In this document: in pieces, positions 16,906 to 26,669 of the stretch
How positions within the stretch are numbered: position 1 is the first letter of the stretch
How the letters are laid out: each line of letters opens with the position of its first letter
NCBI GenBank assembly: GCA_016871315.1
Contig: VFZE01000021.1
Coordinates: 29,728-93,727, forward strand
DNA from: Acidimicrobiia bacterium
Lineage (GTDB): Bacteria > Acidobacteriota > Terriglobia > Bryobacterales > Bryobacteraceae
Reading direction: 5' to 3'
Length of the DNA: 64,000 bases
Made by a program: the position numbers and the translations under genes
The notes under the pieces: generated by a model
The model's input: only the letters and a program-made list of their open reading frames with translations
The model's database searches: none
What the model was told of the DNA's origin: nothing

Positions 16906-18108
16906 CTACTGACCTGCCTGCCTCACCGACGAATACCGCTCTGGCAGCGTCGAGAAGAAATCCAGGAACCGCCAACGTGGCTTCAGCAAGTCTCCCGTCG
17001 GTGCATCCACCAGCCACTCCGCAAACCGGTTGTACTCCTTGCCCAGCTCCGTCACTCGTTCCACGCTCCCCCCGATCAGGATCGCACGGTTCACCGCCCC
17101 CGGATCCTCCGGAAACACATGCTCGGCTTCCAGGCTCAGTGCGTTCTCCACGTCGGTCAATGATAACGGCGCCTTCTTCCGGTAACGGCTCACCAGCAGC
17201 GACACCCGATCCTGCATGTCCAGCGTTTCCAGCAGCGTCAGCTTCTCTCGCGCCATGTGCACAGACATCATCTCCTGCGTGACTACCAGGAAGATCTTCT
17301 GCGCCTGGGCCAGCGATTCCACCGTCAGGTCATCCAGCACCCCATTGAAGTCCAGAACTATAGTCTTGTACCGCCGCCGGCAGAACTCCAGCAGGAACCG
17401 CAAATGCGTCGGCTCGAACCGGAACCGCGGGCGCGCTCCGGAACTCCCCAGCACATGCAGTGTCCCCACACGGTGCGCCAGTTCCGTCCATAATGCTTCA
17501 TCCAGCTCCGCCGCGCGGTCCAACGCCTCGTGGATCAGGTAGCCTTCCTTCAACTTCAACAGGAACTTGCTCGTCCCCGCCCCCAAATCAAAATCGGCCA
17601 GCAACGTTCGCGTCCCCGGAATCCGCTCCAGCGCCAGCGCCGTCTGCACGGCCGTCGTGGAGCTGCCGGCTCCCGCTTTCGACGGCAGAAACCCGAAGAC
17701 GCGGCTCGATGTGTCCGTTACCCCGCCCGCCTGACGAATCGCTTCGCTGACCCGGTCTATCGCTTCATCCAGTTGCGCTTCCGTGAAGGGAGAGTACAAG
17801 TACTCCCGGATTCCCGAGCGCATCAGCTCCGCCATCATGAACTGATCGCGGAACCGGTGCAGCGCCACTACAAACGGCGCCGGTTGGAAACGGTTTGCCC
17901 TTGCCGCCACCTCCAAACTGTCCATACTCGAGAAAACATCCAGGAAGATCGCCTGCGGTGCATGCGTCGCGAACAGGAATCCCAGTTCTTCTTGATCCGG
18001 ATAGTGGTCCAGGCTGTCCAGCAGGTAGATCCGCGTGGAACTCTCTGCCAGTATCTCCAGTTCCCGCCGCAACTGCGCATTCGGCGCGATGATCAGTGAC
18101 CGGAGCAT
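16906..18108 (-). CDS. CpaE/TadZ-like P-loop ATPase with response-regulator-like N-terminus
   Basis: 400 residues. The first 130 or so resemble a receiver-like domain (LRSLIIAPNAQLRRELEIL, then AIFLDVFSSMDSLEVAA). From about residue 140 there is a MinD/ParA-type ATPase: FLPSKAGAGSSTTAVQTALAL is the deviant P-loop, followed by LLADFDLGAGTSKFLLKL and IVLDFNGVLDDLTV. The usual lysine of the P-loop (GKT/S) is replaced (GSST), as in many CpaE/TadZ proteins that localise pilus machinery. No pilus genes flank it. It overlaps the upstream GGDEF gene by 16 nt, so the two form one unit. Likely a polar-localisation or signalling ATPase. Confidence 0.8.
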   Translation of the reverse strand: MLRSLIIAPNAQLRRELEILAESSTRIYLLDSLDHYPDQEELGFLFATHAPQAIFLDVFSSMDSLEVAARANRFQPAPFVVALHRFRDQFMMAELMRSGIREYLYSPFTEAQLDEAIDRVSEAIRQAGGVTDTSSRVFGFLPSKAGAGSSTTAVQTALALERIPGTRTLLADFDLGAGTSKFLLKLKEGYLIHEALDRAAELDEALWTELAHRVGTLHVLGSSGARPRFRFEPTHLRFLLEFCRRRYKTIVLDFNGVLDDLTVESLAQAQKIFLVVTQEMMSVHMAREKLTLLETLDMQDRVSLLVSRYRKKAPLSLTDVENALSLEAEHVFPEDPGAVNRAILIGGSVERVTELGKEYNRFAEWLVDAPTGDLLKPRWRFLDFFSTLPERYSSVRQAGQ

Positions 18109-19151
18109 GATTCCTCCACCGGCTGCGGCTCCTCGGTCGCCGCATGATGAACATGCTTCAGCTGGCTACGCGCGCCCCGCGCGATGGCCTCCTCCAGCGA
18201 CTCCCCCTTCACGAACTCCATCACGTCCGCCACGCAATGCAGCGCGTACTGCACATGGCTTGCCCCCGCCCGGATCCGGTATATCCCGCTCATCTCCGTC
18301 TGAATTCTGCTCCACCGCTCCGCCAGCGCCATCGCGTCGCCCTCCTGATAGGCCACGAACTCCGGTCCGTGCCACCGGTACGCCGGGCAGCTCTCGTCCA
18401 TCTGATACCGCAGCCTTCGCGCGAATTGCCGCACGATCCCCGATACCGCCTCCATCCCGTGCCGCTCACTGAAGCTTCCGAATCTCTCGATCCGCAGGTG
18501 AATCACGCAGAATGAACGCCCGCTTTCACCGCGCCGCTGGTAGCCCGCCGTTGCCTCCAGCGCGTCCGGTAGACCCGTTAATGGATCCAGCGTCTCCATC
18601 CAAGCCGTATTCTTGGGCGACGCCGCCGCCAGCCGCCCCACCGCCTGCGGATCCAGCGCCGCCTGATCCTCGCCGTATCGCTCCAGATTCCGGATTTCAT
18701 GCTCCAGCTTCACCGATAAGCTCTGGAATCCGCGGCTGCTTGCCAGCCGCTTTAACTTCCGCCCCAGCCCGTGGAACCGCGCCGGGTGCCACTGCTCGCC
18801 AGGGGCCAGTGTTTCCGCCATCACCGCCAGCGCCGCCATCGACTCCTTCATCACCTTGTCGTGTCGCCGCCGGTGCAGATCCACAACCTGCGCGTAGGCC
18901 GACACCTCCGCCGTTAGATCCTTCCGCAGCCGCTGCCAGGAATCCACCGTCATGTCCGGCCGGATGCTCCGTTGCAGCTTCGTCAGCGCGTCACGGTATT
19001 TCTTTCGTTGCTCGTTGTTCGTCTCCGGCGCATGATCGCGCACCGCTTCCAGCAGCGCCTTCAGCGCCGCGGTGGCATGTTCCGCCGTCCCGGCGCGCAC
19101 CGCACGAGGTTGTCGTCCAAACAAACCCATAGGCCCGTACTGTTGTCTCAT
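18093..19151 (-). CDS. Degenerate GGDEF-domain protein
   Basis: About 352 residues from ATG 19151; the next ATG at 19130 is possible and neither has a clear ribosome site. The reading frame stays open upstream to 19259 but that part looks non-coding. The C-terminal half is a GGDEF domain by order of motifs: DPLTGLPDALEA, CVIHLRIERFGSFSERHG and YRWHGPEFVAYQ. The active-site GG(D/E)EF is replaced by HGPEF, so cyclic-di-GMP synthesis is unlikely. The N-terminal half is helical and charged, without a membrane segment. Coupled to the CpaE-like ATPase, it may be a sensor or scaffold. Confidence 0.72.
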   Translation of the reverse strand: MRQQYGPMGLFGRQPRAVRAGTAEHATAALKALLEAVRDHAPETNNEQRKKYRDALTKLQRSIRPDMTVDSWQRLRKDLTAEVSAYAQVVDLHRRRHDKVMKESMAALAVMAETLAPGEQWHPARFHGLGRKLKRLASSRGFQSLSVKLEHEIRNLERYGEDQAALDPQAVGRLAAASPKNTAWMETLDPLTGLPDALEATAGYQRRGESGRSFCVIHLRIERFGSFSERHGMEAVSGIVRQFARRLRYQMDESCPAYRWHGPEFVAYQEGDAMALAERWSRIQTEMSGIYRIRAGASHVQYALHCVADVMEFVKGESLEEAIARGARSQLKHVHHAATEEPQPVEESCSGH

Positions 19152-19654
19152 CGGTGAGAAAGGGAATTGTCTACATATTCCCTTCGTTTCGAAGGCGATA
19201 GACTCCACACCAGCTTCCTCCCAGAGCATGCCGATTCTGAATTGATTTGGGAGTCTCATGCGCCTCTTTTTCTCCTCAGTCCTCCAAACAAGCCCTGCTT
19301 GGCTTGCTGCATCTTTTGGGCGGCTTCTGGTTTACACGGGCGAGTACCGGTTTGAGTGCAGCTGCGAGCCGCGTGCTGCGGGGTTTGAGTTGCGGGTGCC
19401 GATTGTGATCGCGGTGAGCGCGGGAGACCGGCTGGCGCGGCTGTCGCAGACGGGAATGAGTTTCACGGCGGTGGCGGGCGGGCGCGGGATGGCAGAGCAG
19501 AGCTTCCATGGGCAGACGGTGGGGAGGACGGGGTTCGACTGGACGGCAACGGCGGCGGTGGAGCCGGGACTGCCGCGGTGGATCAACCTTTCGCGCAGCT
19601 CGGGGACGAGCCGTCCAGGGAGTCCGGCGGGCGAGTTTTCAGCGAGGTTCACCG
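19152..19654 (+). other. Stretch without a convincing gene
   Basis: About 500 bp between the GGDEF start and the decayed gene. A plus-strand reading frame from 19258 reaches into this pseudogene region (RGMAEQSFHGQTVGRTGF and GLPRWINLS in the upstream part), but shows no family I recognise, no clear start signal, and overlaps the pseudogene in another frame. It may be the 5' part of the same decayed gene in a shifted frame. It also holds the promoter region for the leftward GGDEF/CpaE pair. Confidence 0.4.
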
Positions 19655-20224
19655 GTGGCGCCGGGCGTATACAAGCAGACGGTGCGGAGCAGCCTGGTGC
19701 AGACGAACGGGCACATGACGCGGCGGGAGAGACGGGAGTACATGGTGCTGCCGTCGGCGAACAGGACGGAGAAGAGGCTTACGGCGTTCGAGGGGGAGTA
19801 CCGCAAGGGCGGCAAGTTGATTCCTTATTCAGAGCCGGGTTTCACTTATAAGGGAATGGATATCGACGGAAAAGTGATCAACGATCTGACGGAGGACTTA
19901 GTAAATGAGAGGGAGTCAATGGACGGAATTCCGCACTCGCTATTTCCGCTGCGGAGCAAGGAACTTGGGAGTTACCGGTTCGCCCTGAAGGGGGAGGTGG
20001 AGCACAAAGGACGGCGGGCCTATCAGATTGCGTTCGAACCGGCCAAGTCGTGCCCGCACGATTGCCCATCGTGGAAGTGAGAGGCGTGGATTGATGCGGA
20101 GGAACTGCAACCGGTTTATAAGCGGACGATCACGATGTCGCTGGAGAGTTCCGATTTCCGGAAGACGGGAGCCGATTCGACGATCAAGTATGAGCTACCG
20201 GATCCGGTGGTCGGTGAACGATAG
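19655..20224 (+). pseudogene. Decayed acidobacterial secreted-protein gene (nonsense codon and internal gap)
   Basis: One frame reads VAPGVYKQTVRSSLVQTNG, EKRLTAFEGEYRKGGKLIPY, GMDIDGKVINDLTEDLV and GSYRFALKGEVEHKGRRAY up to CPSWK, then TGA at 20078-20080. It continues in the same frame as EAWIDAEELQPVYKRTITMS and SSDFRKTGADSTIKYELP to TAG at 20224. From memory of an uncharacterised Acidobacteria family, the codon at the stop is usually glycine (WxGEAWID), so GGA to TGA would explain it. About 45 residues between LQPVY and KRTITM seem to be missing. No intact 5' end is visible. The last 30 bp overlap the end of the cytochrome gene. Confidence 0.68.
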
Positions 20225-21127
20225 GTGGGGAGCGGGTGAGCCTCGGGGCATGTGGCAGGAGATGCAATCGGGGCGGCCGGGTTCTTCGTGCTGGTTGTGG
20301 CAGGTGAGACAGCGGGAGTTGTAGAAGTCCTTGTCGCGGAGCAGGGAATCGTGCGGGTCGTGGCAGGTGAGGCAGCTGAGTTTTGCGGAGACTTGAAAGC
20401 AGCGGCTGGCCATGAGGCCGACGGGTTGGAAGCGGACCGAGAGTGGATCGTCGAGTTCGGGGGTGGGGGAGGCGTCGCGGGCAGGAGGGGTGCGATGGCA
20501 CTCGCCGCAGACTTGCACGCTGGCGCGTGCGGAGAAGCGGCCGGAGTTGAGCAGGGATCTCCCCAGTGTCTCGGTTCTTCCTGCTTTCGCGGCGGCGATG
20601 TGATCGGAGCCGGGGCCATGGCAGCGCTCGCACTTGACGCCCGGTTCGATGCGGGAAAGATCGACGCCTTGCGCGGTGGCGCGGGTGCGGGCGGCGTGGC
20701 AGTTGAAGCAGCGGGCGATGGTTGGCGGGTCCTGGATGATGCCGAGGGCGTCGGAGGCGTTGACGATTTGGCGGCCGAAGTGGCCGGGAGTGAGGCTGAG
20801 GCGGGAAGAGGCGGTGTAGAGGCTGATGCGGTGTTCGATCCAGTTGGCGGCGTTGCGGCCGACGCCGGTGTAGGCTTGGGTTCCGGAGCCGAAGCTCCAT
20901 TCCAGTTGCATGGACGCGGATTCGGCTTCGACGGAATCAGGAGAGTAGGTGAGGCGGAAGGGGCCGGTGGTGATGGAGCCTTTGAGGCGCGCGGCGAGCG
21001 GGGAACCGGCGTACGGACGCAGGGCGTTGGCGTGCGCGGAGCGGGCCTGCTTGTCGAAGATGCCGCGATGACAATCGGCGCAGGCATCGGAGCCGGTGAA
21101 GGTAGCCAGCAGGAGGAAGGCGAGCAT
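20195..21127 (-). CDS. Multiheme c-type cytochrome (seven CxxCH motifs)
   Basis: 310 residues from ATG 21127, with a short signal peptide (LAFLLLATFTGSDA). Seven heme-binding motifs are visible: CADCH, CFNCH, CERCH, CGECH, CLTCH, CLTCH and CISCH. The CERCHGPGSDHIAAA and CLTCHDPHDS contexts resemble cytochrome c554 / doubled-CxxCH proteins. It should be exported and carry electrons in the periplasm. Its start overlaps the stop of the TPR gene (ATGA), so the TPR protein may be an assembly or interaction partner. Electron donor and acceptor unknown. Confidence 0.88.
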   Translation of the reverse strand: MLAFLLLATFTGSDACADCHRGIFDKQARSAHANALRPYAGSPLAARLKGSITTGPFRLTYSPDSVEAESASMQLEWSFGSGTQAYTGVGRNAANWIEHRISLYTASSRLSLTPGHFGRQIVNASDALGIIQDPPTIARCFNCHAARTRATAQGVDLSRIEPGVKCERCHGPGSDHIAAAKAGRTETLGRSLLNSGRFSARASVQVCGECHRTPPARDASPTPELDDPLSVRFQPVGLMASRCFQVSAKLSCLTCHDPHDSLLRDKDFYNSRCLTCHNQHEEPGRPDCISCHMPRGSPAPHLSFTDHRIR

Positions 21128-22236
21128 CAACGCTCCGGGCCGAGCACGAGCTGGTTCTCGAGCGCCTCCTGCTGCTGCTTGAGGCGCGACTGCTGAAGGC
21201 GGCGGACTTCTGCGAAAGCGGCCTTGGCTTTTTCTGGCTGTCCGGCGGCCTGATAAGCACGGCCGAGCAGCAGCTGGATGGCGTCGGCTTCGGGCGCGAA
21301 TTTGGCGGCGGATTCCAGGCGCGGGATGGCGGCGGCGGGACGGCTTTCGCGGAGGTCGATCTTCGCAAGTGCATAATGGGGGCCGGGGTTGCGTGCGCGG
21401 AGCTGAAGCGAGCGTTCCAAGAGCGACTTGGCTTGGGCGGTGCGGCCGGTGCGGTCATAGAGAGCGCCGAGTTGGTAGCAGACTTCGGCGTTGTGAGGGG
21501 AGAGCTTCAGGGCCTGCTGGAGATGATGAATGGCGGGCTCATCCTGGTTGCGGAACAGGTAGAGACGGCCCAGGGCGGCCCAGGCGGCGGCGTTGGCGGG
21601 ATCGCTTTTGAGGGAGGTTTCGAAGAGGGACTTGGCTTCCTCATAGCGTTCACGGCGGAATTCGATGAGGCCCTCGATGAGGCGGGCTTGGCCGGGGTGG
21701 GAGTCGAGGCGGCGGAGGAGGGCGGCGCCTTTTTCCGCGTCGCCGGCGCGGGCGTGGGCGTAGGCGAGGGAGAAAACGGCGCTGGCTTGGGAGGGCGCGT
21801 CGCGGAGGACGGTTTCCAGTTCGGTGATGGCCTGTTTTAGCTCGCCTGTTTCGACCAAGGCGATGCCAAGCAGCTCGCGCGCGCGGGTCTCCTTGGGGTG
21901 GCTCTTTAGGAAGGTGCGGAAACCGGCGAGCGCCTGAGGGTAGTTGCCTGCGCGCAGGTGCGCGACGGCGAGATTGAAGTGAATGGGGGTGAGCGACGGG
22001 TTGGCTTTCAGGGCCTTTTGATAGAGCGTTACCGCTTCAGAGAATTCGCCACGGCGGGAGTGAATGGCGGCCAGGTTGCTGAGAGCTTCGGCGGAGGCGG
22101 GATGGGCTTTCAGATGCTGGCGGAAGAGCGATTCGGCGCGGGCGAAGTCGCCGGCTTCGAACGCCTTCTGGCCGCTGGAAAGCAGATCTTGGGCAGAGGC
22201 GGCCAAGAGGGTGAAGGCAAGAGCCACCGGGAACAT
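21127..22236 (-). CDS. Secreted TPR-repeat protein
   Basis: 369 residues from ATG 22236, chosen because the protein then opens with a signal peptide (MFPVALAFTLLAASAQ); the longer frame to 22341 runs into the carboxylase gene. About nine to ten tetratricopeptide repeats fill the rest, for example AFEAGDFARAESLFRQHL, ALAGFRTFLKSHPKETRARE and AAWAALGRLYLFRNQDEPAI. It ends in a glutamine-rich helix. It is coupled to the seven-heme cytochrome that follows, suggesting a periplasmic scaffold role. Confidence 0.85.
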   Translation of the reverse strand: MFPVALAFTLLAASAQDLLSSGQKAFEAGDFARAESLFRQHLKAHPASAEALSNLAAIHSRRGEFSEAVTLYQKALKANPSLTPIHFNLAVAHLRAGNYPQALAGFRTFLKSHPKETRARELLGIALVETGELKQAITELETVLRDAPSQASAVFSLAYAHARAGDAEKGAALLRRLDSHPGQARLIEGLIEFRRERYEEAKSLFETSLKSDPANAAAWAALGRLYLFRNQDEPAIHHLQQALKLSPHNAEVCYQLGALYDRTGRTAQAKSLLERSLQLRARNPGPHYALAKIDLRESRPAAAIPRLESAAKFAPEADAIQLLLGRAYQAAGQPEKAKAAFAEVRRLQQSRLKQQQEALENQLVLGPER

Positions 22237-22297
22237 CGTGCCCAGTATGCCATGCGAGGAAGCCTCCAGAAGGAGAGTCCTTGACAGGGGCGGTTGT

Positions 22298-23845
22298 CTA
22301 AAGCGGAATGTTCCCGTGCTTCTTACGTGGATTCGAGGCAACCTTGTTGGCCAGCATGCGCAGCGCCCCGATCAGCCTCGCACGGGTCTCCCGCGGCTCG
22401 ATGACATCGTCAATGTATCCTCGCTCGGCGGCGATGAAGGGGGAGGCGAAGCGCTCACGGAACTCTTCAATCTTCTCTTTGCGGGCGGCGTCCGGATCAC
22501 TGGCAGCGGCCAGTTCCCGGCGATAGATGATGTTGACGGCTCCGTCGGCGCCCATGACGGCGATCTCGGCTGTGGGGTAAGCGAAGTTGACGTCGGTGCG
22601 GATATGCTTGGAACCCATGACGCAGTAGGCGCCGCCATAGGCTTTGCGCGTGATGACGGTGATCTTGGCAACGGTGGCCTCGGCGTAGGCGTAGAGGAGC
22701 TTTGCGCCATGGCGGATGATACCGCCGAACTCCTGGTCCGTGCCGGGAAGGAAGCCCGGGACATCCTCGAAGGTGATGATGGGGATGTTGAAGGCGTCGC
22801 AGAAGCGGACAAAGCGCGCGCCTTTGACCGAGGAATTGATGTCGAGACATCCGGCCAGGTGCGCGGGCTGGTTGGCGACGATGCCGGCCGAAGTCCCACC
22901 CAGGTGCGCAAAGCCCGTAACAATGTTGCGCGCGTAATGTTCGTGCACTTCGAAGAATTCTCCATCGTCCACCACGCGCGTGATGATGTCCTTGATGTTG
23001 TAAGGCTGGTTGGGCTGTTCCGGAACGACCGTATCGAGCGAGGCGTCTTCGCGGCCGGCCGGGTCTGAGGTTTCCCGGCGCGGCGGATCGTCGAGATTGT
23101 TCTGCGGAATGTAGGTCATCAGGCGGCGGATGCGGCGGAGGCAATCGGCGTCGTCGGCTGCCAGGAAGTGCGCCACACCGGAAGTATCGTTATGCGTCTG
23201 CGCGCCGCCCAATTGTTCCTTGGTCACCTCTTCATGCGTGACGGTTCGGATAACGTCGGGTCCCGTCACGAACATGTAGCTGGTGTTCTGCACCATGAAG
23301 ATGAAGTCGGTGATGGCGGGCGAATAGACGGCGCCGCCGGCGCAGGGGCCGAGAATCGCGGAGATCTGCGGAATGACGCCGCTCGCGAGGGTGTTGCGGA
23401 GGAAGATGTCGGCGTAGCCGCCGAGCGAGACCACACCTTCTTGAATGCGCGCGCCGCCGGAATCATTCAGCCCGATGACGGGTGCGCCGTTCTGCATTGC
23501 CAGATCCATGATCTTGCAGATCTTCTGGGCGTTCGATTCCGACAGCGAGCCTCCGAAAACGGTGAAGTCCTGGGCGAAGACATAGACGAGGCGTCCGTGA
23601 ATGTAGCCGTAGCCGGTGACGAACCCGTCGCCGTCGATCACCTGATCCTGCATGCCAAAGTCGCGGCAGCGGTGGCGGACGAGTTTGTCCATTTCCTCGA
23701 AGGTGCCTTCATCAAGCAGCAAGTGAATGCGCTCGCGCGCGGAAAGCTTGCCTTCGGCGTGCTGGCGCGCGGTGCGCTCGGCTCCGCCGCCGGCTTCAGC
23801 GGAGGCATGTCGCCGGCGAAGCTCATCCAATCGGGAGGTGGACAT
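22298..23845 (-). CDS. Acyl-CoA carboxylase beta (carboxyltransferase) subunit
   Basis: 515 residues, the standard length of propionyl/methylmalonyl-CoA carboxylase beta chains. Carboxyltransferase features: [45 protein letters not shown], the two oxyanion-type glycines in [12 protein letters not shown] and [11 protein letters not shown], and the C-terminal [14 protein letters not shown]. With a biotin carboxylase and carrier elsewhere it would carboxylate propionyl- or acetyl-CoA; no alpha subunit is in the window. It lies 28 nt after the VWA gene on the same strand. Confidence 0.92.
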   Translation of the reverse strand: MSTSRLDELRRRHASAEAGGGAERTARQHAEGKLSARERIHLLLDEGTFEEMDKLVRHRCRDFGMQDQVIDGDGFVTGYGYIHGRLVYVFAQDFTVFGGSLSESNAQKICKIMDLAMQNGAPVIGLNDSGGARIQEGVVSLGGYADIFLRNTLASGVIPQISAILGPCAGGAVYSPAITDFIFMVQNTSYMFVTGPDVIRTVTHEEVTKEQLGGAQTHNDTSGVAHFLAADDADCLRRIRRLMTYIPQNNLDDPPRRETSDPAGREDASLDTVVPEQPNQPYNIKDIITRVVDDGEFFEVHEHYARNIVTGFAHLGGTSAGIVANQPAHLAGCLDINSSVKGARFVRFCDAFNIPIITFEDVPGFLPGTDQEFGGIIRHGAKLLYAYAEATVAKITVITRKAYGGAYCVMGSKHIRTDVNFAYPTAEIAVMGADGAVNIIYRRELAAASDPDAARKEKIEEFRERFASPFIAAERGYIDDVIEPRETRARLIGALRMLANKVASNPRKKHGNIPL

Positions 23846-23873
23846 AAGAGCAAGGTAGCAGAAGGCGGGGGTC

Positions 23874-24806
23874 TCAGCCCGGGGTGCGGTAGCCGGATCG
23901 TGCGCGCACCACGGCTCTGGGGTGTTTCTGCCGCGCTTGCGGTGTGAGCTGAACCTCGATGCGGCGAAGCTGGTCCGGTGAACCCGATGGTGCGCGATAG
24001 TGCAGGCTGTAGCGGGTGCGGATGCGCGCGATCATCTCGCGGAACGTATCCCCTGCGCGTTCGGCGCGCAGCACCTCTCCGCCGGTTTCCTTGGCGAGGC
24101 GGAAAACGTCGGATGGAGTGAAATCGGGATTCACGTAGATGCCCGGCCTCATGGGGGCAGGCGGCTTTGCGCCGGGCGTGACGATGGCGTTCAGCACGGC
24201 GTCGGCTTCAAACAACCGGGCCAGCACCGCCTCATCAGGCGCCTGATAGTTGAGACTGCTGTTGTCGGTGAGAATGACGATGGCGCGCCGGCCGGGCTTG
24301 GATTCGGCCTGTTTGTGCAGATAGGAAGCGGCTGTGATGAGCGAGGAGTTGATGGCAGTACCGCTGCCGACACCGCGCTCGACAACCGAATCGCCGATGG
24401 CGTCGGCGGCAAAGTCGAGATCAGTGGTGAACTCCTGGGAGATTTTCACGTCGCGGCCAAAGAAGAGCACGGCAACGCGATCTTCCGGACCGAGGGAAGA
24501 AAGAGCGCGGCGGGCAACGGTGGCCATTTCGGTGAGCCGCTTCTTCATGCTGCCGCTCACGTCGAGCAGCAGCACGAGCCAGAGTGGTTCCGAGTCGCGG
24601 GCGAAGTACTGAACCGCCTGCGGCGCCCCTTCGTCGAGCACAACGAAGTCCTCACGCTGAAGGCCGCTGATGACGCGCTGTCCCTCCACCACCTGTGCGT
24701 CGACGCGGACAAGAGAGACGCCGCTGCGGAATACGGGATCCTCCGCCTGCTGCTGGCCGAAAGCAACCGAAGCCAGTAGGATGAAAAGCGTCCCCATGAG
24801 AAACAT
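23874..24806 (-). CDS. Acidobacterial VWFA-related secreted protein
   Basis: 310 residues with a signal peptide ([16 protein letters not shown]). [20 protein letters not shown] followed by [21 protein letters not shown] is the typical opening of the VWFA-related domain common in Acidobacteria. The von Willebrand A domain has an intact metal site, [10 protein letters not shown], with the later [13 protein letters not shown]. Ligand unknown. Two ATG codons are possible (24806 and 24797); both overlap the start of selB on the other strand, and neither has a ribosome site. Confidence 0.85.
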   Translation of the reverse strand: MFLMGTLFILLASVAFGQQQAEDPVFRSGVSLVRVDAQVVEGQRVISGLQREDFVVLDEGAPQAVQYFARDSEPLWLVLLLDVSGSMKKRLTEMATVARRALSSLGPEDRVAVLFFGRDVKISQEFTTDLDFAADAIGDSVVERGVGSGTAINSSLITAASYLHKQAESKPGRRAIVILTDNSSLNYQAPDEAVLARLFEADAVLNAIVTPGAKPPAPMRPGIYVNPDFTPSDVFRLAKETGGEVLRAERAGDTFREMIARIRTRYSLHYRAPSGSPDQLRRIEVQLTPQARQKHPRAVVRARSGYRTPG

Positions 24807-26667
24807 TATCGTCGGTACGGCGGGTCACATCGATCATGGCAAGACGGCGCTGGTGCGCGCGCTGACGGGGATCGAGACGGACCGCCTGGAGGAGGAAAAG
24901 CGGCGGGGCATCTCGATTGACCTGGGTTTCGCTCATCTGTCACTCGACGGAGACGTGCGGTTGGGTTTTGTGGACGTGCCCGGCCACGAGCGATTCGTGA
25001 AGAACATGCTGGCGGGCGCGGGCGGCGTGGACCTGCTGCTGCTGGTGATCGCGGCCGATGAATCGATCAAGCCGCAGACAAGAGAACACTTCGACATCTG
25101 CCGCTTGCTCGGCATTCAGCGAGGCATCGTAGTGCTGACAAAGGCGGACCTGGTGGATGCCGACCTTCTCGGGCTGGCGAAACTCGAGGCGGAGGAGTTC
25201 GTGCAGGCGTCGTTTCTGGAAGGAGCGCCGGTAGTTGCTGTCAGCTCGCGGACCGGCCAGGGGATTGAGGAGTTGAAGCGGCTGCTAAGGGAGCAGGCGC
25301 TGGAGACGGAGGAAAAAAGTTCGGCGGGCCACTTCCGGCTTCCGGTGGACCGCGTCTTCACGATGAAAGGCTTCGGTACGGTAGTGACCGGAACCTTGAT
25401 CTCGGGCGCCGTGGCTGGCGAGCAGGAAGTGGAGGTGCAGCCGGGCGGGAAGAAGGCTCGCGTGCGTGGGATTCAAGTGCACGGCGCGGAGGCGGAGAAA
25501 GCGCTGGCCGGGCAGAGAACCGCGCTGAACCTGGCGGGCATGGAGCCGGAGGATTTGAGGCGCGGCGCGATGCTGGTGGAGAAGGGCCGCTTTGAAGCCA
25601 CCACGATGGTTGATTGCGAGATCGAGATGCTGAGCTCGGCGAAGCCGTTGAAGCATCGCGCTCCGGTGCACTTTCATGCGTGGACCGCGGAGGTGGAGGC
25701 GCAGGTGCGCTTGTTGGAAGGCCCGGACGCAATCGCTCCGGGCGGGAAGGGATTTGCCAGGCTGCTGCTGCGCGACCCGGTGCAACTTCTGCCAGGGGAC
25801 CGGTTCATCGTACGCATGTTCTCGCCCGTGGTCACGATTGGAGGAGGGCGCGTGTTGGAAATCGCACCGCCGCCACGGATGCGAAGGGCGCAGGTTCGGG
25901 AGCGGCTTGAGGTTTTCTCGAAAGGCACGGCGAGGGAGCGCGTGGAGCGGCTGGCGATGGAGGCGCGATATGGGATTAGTTTCGCCGAGTTGGTGTCACG
26001 TACAGGACTTGCCGAGGCGAACGTGGCCGACTGCCGCAACTCTCCCAAGCTGGTTCATTTCGCCGAGCCGCAGGATTGGCTGATCGATGGCGCGCGCATG
26101 CAGAGTTTGGTTGACAAGTTGCTGAAGATGGTGTCAGCGTTTCACCGCCAGAATCCGCTGCTGCCCGGCATCTCGAAGCAGGAACTGCGCAGCCGCGAAT
26201 TCGCACAGGCGCCCGCCTTTCTGATGGACACGTTGCTGAAGCGCTCGCGCACGCTGGTGAGCGACGGTGAACTGTTGCGGCTGGCCTCGCACAAGCTGAA
26301 CCTGCGTCAAGAAGAAGAAGAGGCGGTGGGAAAGATGGAGAAGGCGTTTCACATGGCCGGCCTGGAGGTCCCGGCTCTGAAGGCTGTGCTCATGAATTGC
26401 GGCGTGGAGCCTGCCAAGTCACGGTCGCTGCTGCAGATTCTGCTGCGGGAAGGAAGGCTGGTGCGGGTGAGCGAGGATCTGGTGTTTCACCGCGATGCGA
26501 TGGAGAGCCTGAAGCAGATGATGGCGCGGCACAAGGGGGAACGCTTCGCGGTTCCGGCCTTTAAGAGCTGGACGGGGATCAGCCGCAAGTATGCGATCCC
26601 CTTGCTTGAGTATCTGGACCGGGAAAGAGTGACGAGGCGGGAGGGTGACGAGCGGCTGGTGTTGTGA
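24796..26667 (+). CDS. selB: Selenocysteine-specific elongation factor SelB
   Basis: 623 residues. The G domain has [17 protein letters not shown] (G1), [18 protein letters not shown] (G3) and LTKADL (G4); [17 protein letters not shown] belongs to domain II. The C-terminal third contains winged-helix repeats ([39 protein letters not shown]), which bind the SECIS hairpin in selenoprotein mRNA. This is the full SelB architecture, not EF-Tu. selA, selC and selD are not in the window. ATG 24796 gives the canonical N-terminus; an ATG at 24781 is an alternative. It starts head to head with the VWA gene. Confidence 0.93.
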   Translation: MRNIIVGTAGHIDHGKTALVRALTGIETDRLEEEKRRGISIDLGFAHLSLDGDVRLGFVDVPGHERFVKNMLAGAGGVDLLLLVIAADESIKPQTREHFDICRLLGIQRGIVVLTKADLVDADLLGLAKLEAEEFVQASFLEGAPVVAVSSRTGQGIEELKRLLREQALETEEKSSAGHFRLPVDRVFTMKGFGTVVTGTLISGAVAGEQEVEVQPGGKKARVRGIQVHGAEAEKALAGQRTALNLAGMEPEDLRRGAMLVEKGRFEATTMVDCEIEMLSSAKPLKHRAPVHFHAWTAEVEAQVRLLEGPDAIAPGGKGFARLLLRDPVQLLPGDRFIVRMFSPVVTIGGGRVLEIAPPPRMRRAQVRERLEVFSKGTARERVERLAMEARYGISFAELVSRTGLAEANVADCRNSPKLVHFAEPQDWLIDGARMQSLVDKLLKMVSAFHRQNPLLPGISKQELRSREFAQAPAFLMDTLLKRSRTLVSDGELLRLASHKLNLRQEEEEAVGKMEKAFHMAGLEVPALKAVLMNCGVEPAKSRSLLQILLREGRLVRVSEDLVFHRDAMESLKQMMARHKGERFAVPAFKSWTGISRKYAIPLLEYLDRERVTRREGDERLVL

Positions 26668-26669
26668 GC

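Noticed and set aside
20078..20080. In-frame TGA as selenocysteine codon, given the selB gene 4.7 kb away
   Set aside because: The surrounding family has glycine there as far as I remember, the gene also lacks an internal segment and a start, and no hairpin typical of a SECIS element was noticed just after it.
22064..23068. 334-codon plus-strand frame
   Set aside because: Antisense to the TPR and acyl-CoA carboxylase genes, no motif and no ribosome site.
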